In this document: piece by piece, positions 1 through 7,011 of the stretch
Layout: each line of letters begins with the position of its first letter
Numbering within the stretch: the stretch's first letter is position 1
Assembly: GCA_937900695.1 (NCBI GenBank)
Contig: CALCFD010000009.1
Coordinates: forward strand, 1 to 13,706
Source of the DNA: an uncultured Eubacterium sp.
GTDB lineage: Bacteria > Bacillota > Clostridia > Peptostreptococcales > Anaerovoracaceae
DNA: 13,706 bases
Reading direction: 5' to 3'
Translations under genes and position numbers: made by a program
Notes under the pieces: generated by a model
Told to the model about the DNA's origin: nothing
The model's input: the letters and a program-made list of their open reading frames with translations, nothing else
Database searches by the model: none

Positions 1-52
1 CACGGTGGTGTGAGAGGTCGGGAAATTTAGTTAAATTCCCCTCCTACTCGAT
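1..52 (+). mobile_element. 3' end of a group II intron (domain V tail and domain VI)
   Basis: The sequence folds as an intron domain VI. GAGAGG (12-17) pairs with CCT/CTC (43-49), leaving a single unpaired A at 46. Above a small internal loop, GGGAA (20-24) pairs with TTCCC (36-40) and TTT (26-28) with AAA (33-35), around the loop AGTT. A46 lies seven nucleotides from a 3' end at the AT of 51-52, which is where the branch-point A of group II introns sits. The CACGGTGG at the window edge fits the 3' strand of domain V. The reverse transcriptase/maturase ORF and the other domains would lie to the left and cannot be seen. Group II introns are self-splicing retroelements. The exact 3' boundary is inferred from the branch-point spacing. 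Confidence 0.8.
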
Positions 53-94
53 TGTGATGATTAATTAAAAAAATGTCACAAAATATTATATTCT

Positions 95-123
95 TTGAAT
101 TGAATGTTGTATTATGTTAAAAT
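95..123 (+). promoter_or_regulatory. Probable sigma-A promoter of the lipoprotein foldase gene
   Basis: TTGAAT at 95-100 and TAAAAT at 118-123 are separated by 17 bp, which is ideal spacing. Transcription would start near 130, giving a leader of about 40 nt before the ATG at 172. The promoter lies downstream of the intron end, so the gene need not depend on intron transcription. This is a consensus match only. Confidence 0.5.
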
Positions 124-171
124 GACAAAGGAAATAAATATTATTGTATGTTGATAGGAGATAAGTTTGAT

Positions 172-1296
172 ATGAAAAAAATTAAAAGAATTTTGTCTTT
201 AGGCTTATGCCTAGCTGTTGCTTTTACTTTTACTTCGTGTGGAAATCCTTATAGCAATGTTGATTTTGATAAATATATAAAAGTTGCAAAGTATAAAGGA
301 GTAGAAATAAACCCAATTAAAGTAAAGGTTACAGCCAAAGAAGTTAATAAGGAAATCAAGGCTAGATTAGAGGCGAAAAAAACAACAGAAAATGTAAAAA
401 CTGGTGTTGTTAAGGATGGCTCAACAATTAATATTGATTATGTTGGTTCCATCAATGGTGTTAAGTTTGATGGTGGTTCAGAAAAAGGAGCTGATTTGAC
501 TATTGGTTCTGGTAAGATGATTCCTGGATTTGAAGAGTCTTTGGTTGGTGCTAAAGTAGGAACTACTAAAAATATTAAAGTTAAATTCCCTAACAATTAT
601 AGTAAAGAAGAACTTGCTGGTAAAAATGCAGTATTTGCAGTAAAGATAAATACAATGCAAAAAGATACCATTCCGCCTTTAGATGAAAAATTCGTTAAGC
701 AAAACAGTGATGTTAAGACAGTTGCTGAATATAAAAAGCTTGTTGAAAAAGAAATGATAAAGAAGAGAAAAGATGAGCTTGAAGAACAACAGCGTGTGGA
801 AGTTTGGACTAAAATTGTAACTGCAAGTAAGATGAAAAAGGATGATAAGAAAAAGGAAATGTATCCGCAAGAGCAGCTAGATAGAGTTGTAGAAGAAACT
901 AAAAAAACTTATGAAAATCTAGCTAAGCAGAGCAATATGTCACTTTCAGATTTTGTTTCACAAAACTTTGGAATGGATGAAAAGACTTTTAATAGCCAGC
1001 TTGATGAACTAGCAAAGATTATGGTTAAAGAAGAACTTGTACTATACTATATTGCTGAAAAAGAAGATATCAGTGTTTCTAGATCAGAATATAAGGAATA
1101 TATTAAAAATACCTTAGCAAAATATGGATATGATGAAGAATCTTATGAAGAAGCAAATAATGGTAAATCTTATGAAAAGGTTGTCGGCAAAGAAGTTATC
1201 GAAGCTGAAGCTTTAAAGGAAAAAGTTCAAAAGTACATTATCAAAAATGCTAAAGAAAAGATTGTAAAAAAATCAGCTAAAAAGAAAAAGAAATAG
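172..1296 (+). CDS. Lipoprotein peptidyl-prolyl isomerase / trigger-factor-like foldase
   Basis: This gene encodes a predicted membrane-anchored extracytoplasmic folding factor of 374 residues. The start at 172 is preferred over the ATG at 148 because AGGAG (156-160) lies 11 nt before it and the signal peptide then begins directly with MKKIKR. A hydrophobic stretch ends in TFTSC, a passable lipobox with the lipidated cysteine at about residue 23. Residues about 80-165 form an FKBP-type isomerase domain (INIDYVG, FDGGS, IPGFEESLVGAKVG, FPNNY). The rest is a charged helical region like the C-terminal chaperone arm of trigger factor, ending in a lysine-rich tail. The ribosome-binding N-domain of true trigger factor is absent, so a cell-surface role comparable to PrsA is inferred. 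A promoter lies upstream and a strong terminator follows, so the gene is probably monocistronic. Confidence 0.85.
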   Translation: MKKIKRILSLGLCLAVAFTFTSCGNPYSNVDFDKYIKVAKYKGVEINPIKVKVTAKEVNKEIKARLEAKKTTENVKTGVVKDGSTINIDYVGSINGVKFDGGSEKGADLTIGSGKMIPGFEESLVGAKVGTTKNIKVKFPNNYSKEELAGKNAVFAVKINTMQKDTIPPLDEKFVKQNSDVKTVAEYKKLVEKEMIKKRKDELEEQQRVEVWTKIVTASKMKKDDKKKEMYPQEQLDRVVEETKKTYENLAKQSNMSLSDFVSQNFGMDEKTFNSQLDELAKIMVKEELVLYYIAEKEDISVSRSEYKEYIKNTLAKYGYDEESYEEANNGKSYEKVVGKEVIEAEALKEKVQKYIIKNAKEKIVKKSAKKKKK

Positions 1297-1306
1297 GAAT
1301 AAATCG

Positions 1307-1333
1307 GAGATCATCTAAAGATGGTCTCTTTTT
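1307..1333 (+). terminator. Rho-independent terminator after the foldase gene
   Basis: GAGATCATC (1307-1315) pairs with GATGGTCTC (1320-1328) over 9 bp with one G-T pair. The loop is TAAA and five T follow. It begins 10 bp after the stop codon and separates the foldase gene from nrdR. Confidence 0.88.
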
Positions 1334-1371
1334 ATGTGATAAATCTGTAATCATTTTTTTTATGGTATTTA

Positions 1372-1400
1372 TTGTAGCAAACCACAATATGTAGTAAAAT
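1372..1400 (+). promoter_or_regulatory. Probable nrdR promoter
   Basis: TTGTAG (1372-1377) and TAAAAT (1395-1400) are 17 bp apart, placing the transcript start near 1407. The first NrdR-box-like palindrome covers the spacer and reaches into the -10 element. The second lies just downstream of the predicted start. No terminator is visible between here and the end of the DUF1015 gene, so nrdR, cmk and DUF1015 are probably co-transcribed. Confidence 0.5.
1382..1397 (+). promoter_or_regulatory. NrdR-box-like site 1
   Basis: CCACAATATGTAGTAA agrees at most positions with the 16-bp NrdR-box consensus (acaCwAtATaTwGtgt), including the key C and G nine bases apart. It overlaps the predicted -10 element of nrdR, a position where bound repressor would block polymerase. 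The consensus is recalled from the literature and was not run as a matrix. Confidence 0.55.
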
Positions 1401-1410
1401 TATTAGAATA

Positions 1411-1426
1411 AGACTAATTATTGTGT
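1411..1426 (+). promoter_or_regulatory. NrdR-box-like site 2
   Basis: AGACTAATTATTGTGT matches about 13 of 16 NrdR-box positions. It starts 29 bp after site 1. Known tandem NrdR boxes are usually about 31-32 bp apart, roughly three helical turns, so this pair is slightly tight. It lies between the predicted transcript start and the nrdR ribosome site. Confidence 0.5.
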
Positions 1427-1443
1427 TATGGAGGTGAATGGAT

Positions 1444-1908
1444 ATGAAATGTCCGTTTTGTGAGCATACAGATACAAAAGTTATAGATTCAAGACATACT
1501 GAAGATGGTCATGCTATTAGACGTAGACGTGAATGTGAAAAGTGTTCTAAAAGATTTACTACTTATGAAAAAATAGAAGAAGTGGTATTGATGGTTATAA
1601 AAAAAGATGGAAGTAGAGAAACTTTTGACAGAAATAAAGTTATGGGTGGTATAGTAAAAGCCTGTGAAAAGAGACCTGTTCCAGTTTCAGAAATGGAAAA
1701 AATCGTAGATGAAATTGAAAGAGGATTAAATAATATGATGGAAAAAGAAGTAAGCAGTACTTTTATAGGAGAACTTATTATGGATAAGCTTAAGGATATA
1801 GATGAGGTTGCTTATGTTAGATTCGCATCAGTTTATAGGCAGTTTACAGATATAAATACTTTTATTGCTGAAATCGAAAGCTTACTAGGTAGTAAAAAAA
1901 GAGATTAA
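1444..1908 (+). CDS. nrdR: Transcriptional repressor NrdR
   Basis: NrdR represses ribonucleotide reductase genes, sensing ATP/dATP through an ATP-cone. The start at 1444 (MKCPFC) is chosen over the in-frame ATG at 1438 because GGAGGTG (1430-1436) is 7 nt from the former but only 1 nt from the latter. The product has 154 residues, the usual family length. A zinc ribbon uses C3, C6, C31 and C34 (CPFC and CEKC), with the basic RRRR tract and FTTYE motif between and after. The ATP-cone spans about residues 48-138 (VIKKDGSRETFDRNKV onward). cmk follows 18 bp downstream. No nrd genes are in the window. Two NrdR-like boxes in its own promoter suggest autoregulation. Confidence 0.97.
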   Translation: MKCPFCEHTDTKVIDSRHTEDGHAIRRRRECEKCSKRFTTYEKIEEVVLMVIKKDGSRETFDRNKVMGGIVKACEKRPVPVSEMEKIVDEIERGLNNMMEKEVSSTFIGELIMDKLKDIDEVAYVRFASVYRQFTDINTFIAEIESLLGSKKRD

Positions 1909-1926
1909 GTATAGAAAGGGATAAAA

Positions 1927-2580
1927 ATGAGTGAAATTATTAAAATTGCTATAGATGGTCCTGGTGGTGCAGGAAAAAGCACTATTGCCAAAATTGTAGC
2001 TAAGGAATTAGAAATCGATTATATAGATACAGGTGCTATGTATAGAGCTATTGGCTATAAGGTTAAGAAAACTGGCGTAGATATTGAGGACATGACAGCA
2101 CTACAAGCTATGTTAGATGAAACAGATATTGACTTTAACCAAGGAAATATTATTTTAGATGGCACTATTGTAAATAAGGAAATCAGAACCCCAGATATGT
2201 CATTGATGGCATCTAAGGTTGCAGCTTTAGGTATTGTTAGAGAAAAACTTGTAGCTCTTCAAAGAGCCATGGGAAAAACTAAGAGCATTATTATGGATGG
2301 AAGAGATATTGGCAGTAACGTGCTTACAGATGCTGAATTTAAGTTCTTTATGACTGCATCAGCTGAGGAAAGAGCAGATAGAAGATATAAAGAACTTATT
2401 GAAAAAGGAGAAGAAGTTACTTTTGATGATGTCTTAAATGATATTAAACAAAGGGATTATAATGATACTCATAGAAAACTAAATCCGTTAAAGGCAGCAG
2501 ATGATGCTATAATGCTTGATACGACAGGTATGAGTATTGAAGAAGTTGTGAATAATATATTAAGAAAGGTAAAAAAATAG
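1927..2580 (+). CDS. cmk: Cytidylate kinase
   Basis: Cmk phosphorylates CMP and dCMP with ATP in the cytoplasm, feeding CTP and dCTP synthesis. The 217-residue product begins with the P-loop GPGGAGKST (residues 11-19). It carries DTGAMYRAIG (about 35-44), the nucleotide-binding MDGRDIGSNVLTDA motif and the lid segment EERADRRYKE. Length and motif order are those of a bacterial Cmk. AAAGGG (1915-1920) is the ribosome site, 6 nt before the ATG. The stop codon is immediately followed by the ATG of the DUF1015 gene with no intervening base, so translational coupling is likely. Pairing with nrdR makes sense because both concern nucleotide pools, but any functional link is inference. Confidence 0.97.
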   Translation: MSEIIKIAIDGPGGAGKSTIAKIVAKELEIDYIDTGAMYRAIGYKVKKTGVDIEDMTALQAMLDETDIDFNQGNIILDGTIVNKEIRTPDMSLMASKVAALGIVREKLVALQRAMGKTKSIIMDGRDIGSNVLTDAEFKFFMTASAEERADRRYKELIEKGEEVTFDDVLNDIKQRDYNDTHRKLNPLKAADDAIMLDTTGMSIEEVVNNILRKVKK

Positions 2581-3819
2581 ATGGCAGTATTAAGACCGTT
2601 TAGAGCAGTAAGACCAGCAAAGGGATATGAAAAATTAGTTATGGCTAAGCCATATGATGTAATGAATAGAAAAGAAGCGGAAAGAATGGCGCAGGATAAC
2701 CCTAATAGTTTTTTACATATAACAAGGGCAGAAATAGATTTGCCAGAAGAAGAAAACCCATATTCTGAAAAAGTTTATAAAAAGGCAAAAGAAAATATTG
2801 ATAGATTTTTAGAAAATGGCACTCTTATGATGGAGTCAAAACCTATGCTTTATATTTATAGACAAACCATGAATGGAAATGTACAGACAGGTATTGTTGG
2901 TTGTGTATCAATTGACGACTATGAAAACAATGTTATTAAAAAGCATGAGTTCACAAGACATGAAAAAGAAGTAGATAGAATAAATCATTTTGATATTTGT
3001 AATGCTAATACCGAGTCTGTATTTTTAACTTATAGAGATAATAAAAAAATTAGACTTTTGACAGAAGGATATATCAATAACAATGAAAAAGAGTATGATA
3101 TTCAAGAGGATGGCGTAAGGCATGAAATATGGGCGATCAAAGATGACAATGTTATAAATGGTATCTGTGGTCTATTTGCAACTATTCCTGCTTTTTATAT
3201 TGCAGATGGTCATCATAGAACGGCTTCTGCATATAAGGTTGGTCAGAAAAGAAGAAAAAAGAATCCTGACTATACAGGGATAGAAGAATTTAATTATTTT
3301 TTAGCTACTGTTTTTCCAGATGATGATTTAAAGGTATTTGATTATAATAGAGTAGTAAGAGATTTAAACGGAAATTCCAAAGAAGAGTTTATCAATAAGA
3401 TTGAAGAAATGGGCTTTACTGTAAAATGTCTTGAAGAAGAACCATATAGGCCAGATGAGCCACATTGCTTTGGTATGTATTTAGATGGACATTGGTATAA
3501 GCTAGTAACTAAAGATGAAATTATTTCTGAAGGCATAATAGAATCACTAGATGTTTCAATCTTACAGAATAATATTTTAGAGCCTATTTTAGGTATTAAG
3601 GATGTTAGAACTGATAGTAGGATAGATTTTGTTGGAGGAATTAGAGGTCTTAAAGAACTGGAAAGAAGAGTGCAGACAGATATGGCTGTGGCATTTTGCT
3701 TACATCCTGTAGCTATATCAGATATTATGACTATTTCTGATAATCAGATGATTATGCCACCTAAGTCTACTTGGTTTGAACCTAAGTTAGGCAGTGGTTT
3801 GTTTATGCATATGCTTTAA
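2581..3819 (+). CDS. DUF1015 family protein
   Basis: This is a full-length member (412 residues) of the DUF1015 family. Evidence is the opening LRPFRAVRP and AKPYDVMNRKEAE, the KHEFTRHEKEVDRINHFD stretch, the signature IADGHHRTASA (residues 207-217) and the ending PPKSTWFEPKLGSGL. The DGHHR motif resembles the active-site motif of ParB/Srx-fold enzymes. Serine-kinase activity is known for relatives of that fold, and DUF1015 genes often neighbour serA/serC in Firmicutes, so a role in serine metabolism is a guess from family context. Those genes are not here. The ATG abuts the cmk stop codon, and AAAGG (2565-2569) within the end of cmk serves as the ribosome site. No signal peptide or membrane segment is seen. 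No clear terminator follows. Confidence 0.9.
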   Translation: MAVLRPFRAVRPAKGYEKLVMAKPYDVMNRKEAERMAQDNPNSFLHITRAEIDLPEEENPYSEKVYKKAKENIDRFLENGTLMMESKPMLYIYRQTMNGNVQTGIVGCVSIDDYENNVIKKHEFTRHEKEVDRINHFDICNANTESVFLTYRDNKKIRLLTEGYINNNEKEYDIQEDGVRHEIWAIKDDNVINGICGLFATIPAFYIADGHHRTASAYKVGQKRRKKNPDYTGIEEFNYFLATVFPDDDLKVFDYNRVVRDLNGNSKEEFINKIEEMGFTVKCLEEEPYRPDEPHCFGMYLDGHWYKLVTKDEIISEGIIESLDVSILQNNILEPILGIKDVRTDSRIDFVGGIRGLKELERRVQTDMAVAFCLHPVAISDIMTISDNQMIMPPKSTWFEPKLGSGLFMHML

Positions 3820-3823
3820 GAGC

Positions 3824-3852
3824 TTGACAAGATGTATATACAGCTTGATAAA
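3824..3852 (+). promoter_or_regulatory. Candidate promoter for the radC-mre cluster
   Basis: A perfect TTGACA (3824-3829) is followed 17 bp later by GATAAA (3847-3852), only a moderate -10. Transcription would start near 3859, leaving a leader of about 80 nt. The two hexamers sit inside a direct repeat AGCTTGAYAA (3821-3830 and 3842-3851), exactly 21 bp apart. A better -10 (TATAAT, 3918-3923) lies close to radC but has no -35 at proper spacing. Confidence 0.4.
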
Positions 3853-3940
3853 AATAACTTAAGATGATAAAATAAATGGTGGTTTATTGCATATATTTTT
3901 TTATGACTCTTTTCGCATATAATATGTGGAAGGAAAAATT

Positions 3941-4618
3941 ATGAGAATTAAAGAAATGTCAATGTCAGAAAGACCTATTGAAAAAATGGTTTTATATGGC
4001 AAAGAATCTTTATCAAATAGTGAACTGTTGGCGATTTTGCTTAGAAATGGGACTAAAAATTGTAGCGCTATTGCACTTGCTGATAAGGTTTTAAACAAAA
4101 ATGCAGATGGACTTAGAAATTTAACAGATGTTACTTTAGAAGAGCTAATGGAGATTGAAGGTATAGGTCAAACTAAGGCAGCATGTATTATTGCTGCAGT
4201 AGAAATAGGCAAGCGGTTAGCTTTATCTCAGGCAGTTGAAAAAGGTAACATAGGCTGTGTAGAGGATGTAGTTGATATATTTATGGAACAAATGAGATAC
4301 TTGAAAAAGGAAAAGTTTGAAGTATTGCTATTAGATAGTAAAGGCAATATTATTTCAAAGGAAAACATTTCGGTTGGAGATTTGTCATCAAGTGTTGTTC
4401 ATCCAAGAGAAACGTATAAATCGGCTATTAAAAAAAGTGCAGCGGCAGTTATTTTTATCCATAATCATCCAAGTGGCGATCCGGCGCCAAGCAATGATGA
4501 TTTATTGATAACAAAGAGACTAATAGAAGCGGGAAATATATTGGGGATTTCTGTGCTAGACCATATTATCATTGGTGATGGAACTTTTGTTAGTATGAAA
4601 GCTCAGGAATTGATTTAA
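3941..4618 (+). CDS. radC: RadC family JAMM/MPN+ protein
   Basis: The product has 225 residues, the usual RadC length. The start at ATG 3941 is chosen over an in-frame GTG at 3926 because GGAAGGA (3929-3935) precedes it and the protein then begins MRIKEMSMSERP, as in the family. A helix-hairpin-helix segment (LMEIEGIGQTKAACIIAAVEI) occupies roughly residues 65-90. The C-terminal half holds a metalloprotease-like JAMM motif with H174, H176 and D187 (HNHPSGD followed by PSNDD). Despite the name, a DNA-repair role is unproven, and the enzymatic activity of chromosomal RadC is not established. It sits 15 bp before mreB, the classic Firmicutes arrangement, and probably shares its transcript. Confidence 0.95.
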   Translation: MRIKEMSMSERPIEKMVLYGKESLSNSELLAILLRNGTKNCSAIALADKVLNKNADGLRNLTDVTLEELMEIEGIGQTKAACIIAAVEIGKRLALSQAVEKGNIGCVEDVVDIFMEQMRYLKKEKFEVLLLDSKGNIISKENISVGDLSSSVVHPRETYKSAIKKSAAAVIFIHNHPSGDPAPSNDDLLITKRLIEAGNILGISVLDHIIIGDGTFVSMKAQELI

Positions 4619-4633
4619 AAAAGGAGAGAAGAA

Positions 4634-5668
4634 ATGGCTTTTTCAATTAAGGATTTAGGAATTGACTTAGGAACAGCAAATACTATTATCTACAATCAGG
4701 AAGCGGGTGTAATATTAAATGAAGCATCAGTAATTGCTTATGATAAATATACAGGTGACATTATAGCAACAGGTGGTAAAGCTAAGGCTATGTATGGTAA
4801 GGAACCAAGAAATATTGAGGTAGTTAAGCCATTACAGGATGGTGTAATTTCTGATTTTGATATGACTGCTGAAATGCTTCAGCACTTTATTAGACAGGCT
4901 CTAGATGATAAGAAGCCAAGCAATTTAAGAGTTGTAGTTGGTGTACCTAGTGGCGTAACTGAGGTAGAAAAAAGAGCAGTACTAGAAGTAGTTAGAGATA
5001 CAGGCGGTAAAGAGGTTTATGTAATAGATGAGCCTACAGCGGCAGCTATAGGTGCTGGCCTTGATATTGAAGAAAGTGAAGCATCTATGATTGCTGATAT
5101 TGGTGGTGGTACTACTGATGTAGCTATTCTTTCACTTGGCGGTATTGTAGTAAGTACTTCTTTAAGATATGCAGGTGATAAAATGAGTGAATCAGTTATT
5201 GCTTATATCAGAAAGAAAAAGGGTATTTTAATTGGCACTAAAACTGCTGAAGATTTAAAGGTTTCAGTAGGAAGTGCTATGCTAGATAAAGATGATAATG
5301 GTGAAGAGATAATTAGAACTGTAAATGCTAGAGGTAGAGATCTTGTATCTGGTCTTCCAAAGACATTTGAAGTTAATAATAAAGATATGGAAGAAGCTTT
5401 AAGAGAGTCAGTAGATACAATTATAGATGCTATTAAGTCAACTGTAGAAAAAGCACCACCAGAAATAGCAGCAGATATTGCTGAGAAAGGTATGATTCTT
5501 TCAGGTGGTGGAGCTCTAATTGAAAACCTAGATAAACTTATCTCAAAGAGAACAGGTATGGATGTAAGAATTGCTGAAAACCCATATGAAGCTGTAGCTA
5601 TTGGTACAGGTAAGAGTTTAGAAAACATTGAAAGATTAAGAACTTATGCTGATATTAAAATAAGATAG
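4634..5668 (+). CDS. mreB: Rod shape-determining actin homologue MreB
   Basis: MreB forms membrane-associated, ATP-dependent filaments that orient lateral wall synthesis. The 344-residue product shows the actin-fold signature in order: phosphate-1 loop GIDLGTANT (residues 9-17), PLQDGVISDFD, VVVGVPSGVTEVEKRAV, DEPTAAAIGAGLDI, phosphate-2 loop ADIGGGTTDVAILSLGGIV and the adenosine motif ILSGGGALIENLD. The N-terminus MAFSIKD is short, as in other Gram-positive MreBs. The AAGGAGAG ribosome site at 4621-4628 is strong. It is followed by mreC after a 9-bp gap. Confidence 0.98.
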   Translation: MAFSIKDLGIDLGTANTIIYNQEAGVILNEASVIAYDKYTGDIIATGGKAKAMYGKEPRNIEVVKPLQDGVISDFDMTAEMLQHFIRQALDDKKPSNLRVVVGVPSGVTEVEKRAVLEVVRDTGGKEVYVIDEPTAAAIGAGLDIEESEASMIADIGGGTTDVAILSLGGIVVSTSLRYAGDKMSESVIAYIRKKKGILIGTKTAEDLKVSVGSAMLDKDDNGEEIIRTVNARGRDLVSGLPKTFEVNNKDMEEALRESVDTIIDAIKSTVEKAPPEIAADIAEKGMILSGGGALIENLDKLISKRTGMDVRIAENPYEAVAIGTGKSLENIERLRTYADIKIR

Positions 5669-5677
5669 GAATAAGCT

Positions 5678-6499
5678 ATGAGATGGATAAGAGAACATAA
5701 GCTGTTTTCTACTGTTGTTGCAATAGTTATCGTGCTTATACTTATAATTGTCGGTTCTTATGCTAGCGGCGGTGGTTCATCTTTTATAAGTAGCGGTTTT
5801 CGTAAGGCTATTAACACTATCGAAAAACCATTTGCATATGTTGCAGGTGGTATAAAGGATGGATTTTCTGGTATTTTCAATCGCGGTAGTTTAAAAGAAC
5901 AGATTGAAGAATTGCAGAAAGAAAACGAAAAGCTAAAGCAGAGCAATACTAACTTAACTTTGACACAGGAGGAATATAGCGAGTTAAAGAGTTTGGCAAA
6001 GGCCTTTGAATATGAACCATATAAAGGAATGCCAGCACCTATTGTTGCAAATATTATTGCTGTTGATAATTCCATGGTCTATAGGGAGTTTACTATTAGT
6101 GCAGGAAGTGACAAAGGTCTTAAAAAAGGAGATCCTGTAGTAGATAGCAAGGGTTTAGTTGGTGTAGTAAACCAGGTAAATAAGGATACTGCAAAAATAT
6201 CTTCTATTTTAGATATCAATCACAGTATTAGTTTTATGGTTAAGAAAAAAGATAGCGTTTTAGGTGTATTGAAGAGTAATGGATCTAATAAGCTAAGTGG
6301 ATATTTAATTGATGAAAATGCAAATATCTCTGAAGGGGATACCCTGTTAACATCAGGTATGGGAAATTATCCTAAGGGTATCACTGTAGGAAAGGTGACT
6401 GAAATTGAGTATGACAGTGATACGCAGCTAAAAATGGTAGAAGTTAAACCATCTGCCAATTTCAAATCTATGCAGAAGGTGGCGGTGTTTAAAAAATGA
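5678..6499 (+). CDS. mreC: Rod shape-determining protein MreC
   Basis: MreC is a bitopic membrane protein that scaffolds the elongasome and stimulates PBP2. The 273-residue product has a short basic cytoplasmic tail, one membrane segment (about residues 9-30, rich in V/I/L) and a coiled coil at about 71-110 (LKEQIEELQKENEKLKQ). A beta-rich extracellular domain follows with typical motifs: VVDSKGLVGVVNQV, ILDINHSISFMV, GDTLLTSGMGNYPKGITVGKV. Its TGA overlaps the mreD start (ATGA), so translation is coupled. The ribosome site AGGA just after the mreB stop is weak, suggesting reinitiation from mreB. Confidence 0.96.
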   Translation: MRWIREHKLFSTVVAIVIVLILIIVGSYASGGGSSFISSGFRKAINTIEKPFAYVAGGIKDGFSGIFNRGSLKEQIEELQKENEKLKQSNTNLTLTQEEYSELKSLAKAFEYEPYKGMPAPIVANIIAVDNSMVYREFTISAGSDKGLKKGDPVVDSKGLVGVVNQVNKDTAKISSILDINHSISFMVKKKDSVLGVLKSNGSNKLSGYLIDENANISEGDTLLTSGMGNYPKGITVGKVTEIEYDSDTQLKMVEVKPSANFKSMQKVAVFKK

Positions 6500-7011
6500 G
6501 ATATCGTACACTAATACCTACATTGATAATTGCATTTATTATGCAACTATCGATTATGAATTTGATTACAATTTATGGCGTAGTACCAAATTTGTTGCTA
6601 TGCCTTGTTTTGATTATTACGTTGTTATTTGACAATGAACAACGAATAGTCATTTGTAGCCTTATAATGGGCATTTTACTTGATTTTGCCGTTGGTAAAT
6701 ATGTGGGCATATATGCTCTTGTATTTTTTGTAAGTAGCATGTTTACAGTGGTGTATAAGCAGTTTTTTAATTATGAAAGCAAAATTTCCATAATTCCATT
6801 AGGTATTTGTGGTACATTTATTTACAATGGATTATCAAGTATTATTTTGGCAATAATAGGCATGAAGATAAGCTTATTAAAGATAATTACATTTTCTTTA
6901 ATAGGATCAGTATTAAATTTGATTTTAATGTTTATTATCTATGTGGTTTTAATTAAAAAAGCTACAGCTCGTCCGAAGAGATCAAGGTACGAAAGGTATG
7001 AAATTATATGA
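6496..7011 (+). CDS. mreD: Rod shape-determining protein MreD
   Basis: MreD is an integral membrane partner of MreC in the elongasome. The 171-residue product is almost wholly hydrophobic, with about five membrane segments, and ends in a basic cytoplasmic tail (KKATARPKRSRYERY). Features such as VVPNLLLCLVLIITLL and MGILLDFAVGKYVGIYAL fit the family, where the second region (G-x-x-x-D) is most conserved. The start overlaps mreC by 4 bp and the end overlaps mrdA by 4 bp, so the three are translationally coupled. Identity rests on hydropathy, size and position, since MreD sequences are weakly conserved. Confidence 0.95.
   Translation: MRYRTLIPTLIIAFIMQLSIMNLITIYGVVPNLLLCLVLIITLLFDNEQRIVICSLIMGILLDFAVGKYVGIYALVFFVSSMFTVVYKQFFNYESKISIIPLGICGTFIYNGLSSIILAIIGMKISLLKIITFSLIGSVLNLILMFIIYVVLIKKATARPKRSRYERYEII

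Noticed and set aside
52..81. Inverted repeat TTGTGA / TCACAA upstream of the foldase promoter, reminiscent of a CRP/FNR half-site pair.
   Set aside because: The half-sites are 18 bp apart instead of about 6, and the spacing suits neither an operator nor a stable hairpin.
3863..3900. Small AATAAA / TTTATT hairpin followed by a T run between DUF1015 and radC.
   Set aside because: The stem is only six A-T pairs, and eight bases intervene before the T run; too weak to call a terminator.
3918..3923. Perfect TATAAT just before radC.
   Set aside because: No -35 hexamer at 16-18 bp, and a start at about 3930 would cut into the ribosome site; in such A/T-rich DNA the hexamer can arise by chance.
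5203..5628. Long open frame on the - strand inside mreB.
   Set aside because: It is the antisense shadow of mreB: no ribosome site, low-complexity serine/isoleucine composition and no family resemblance.
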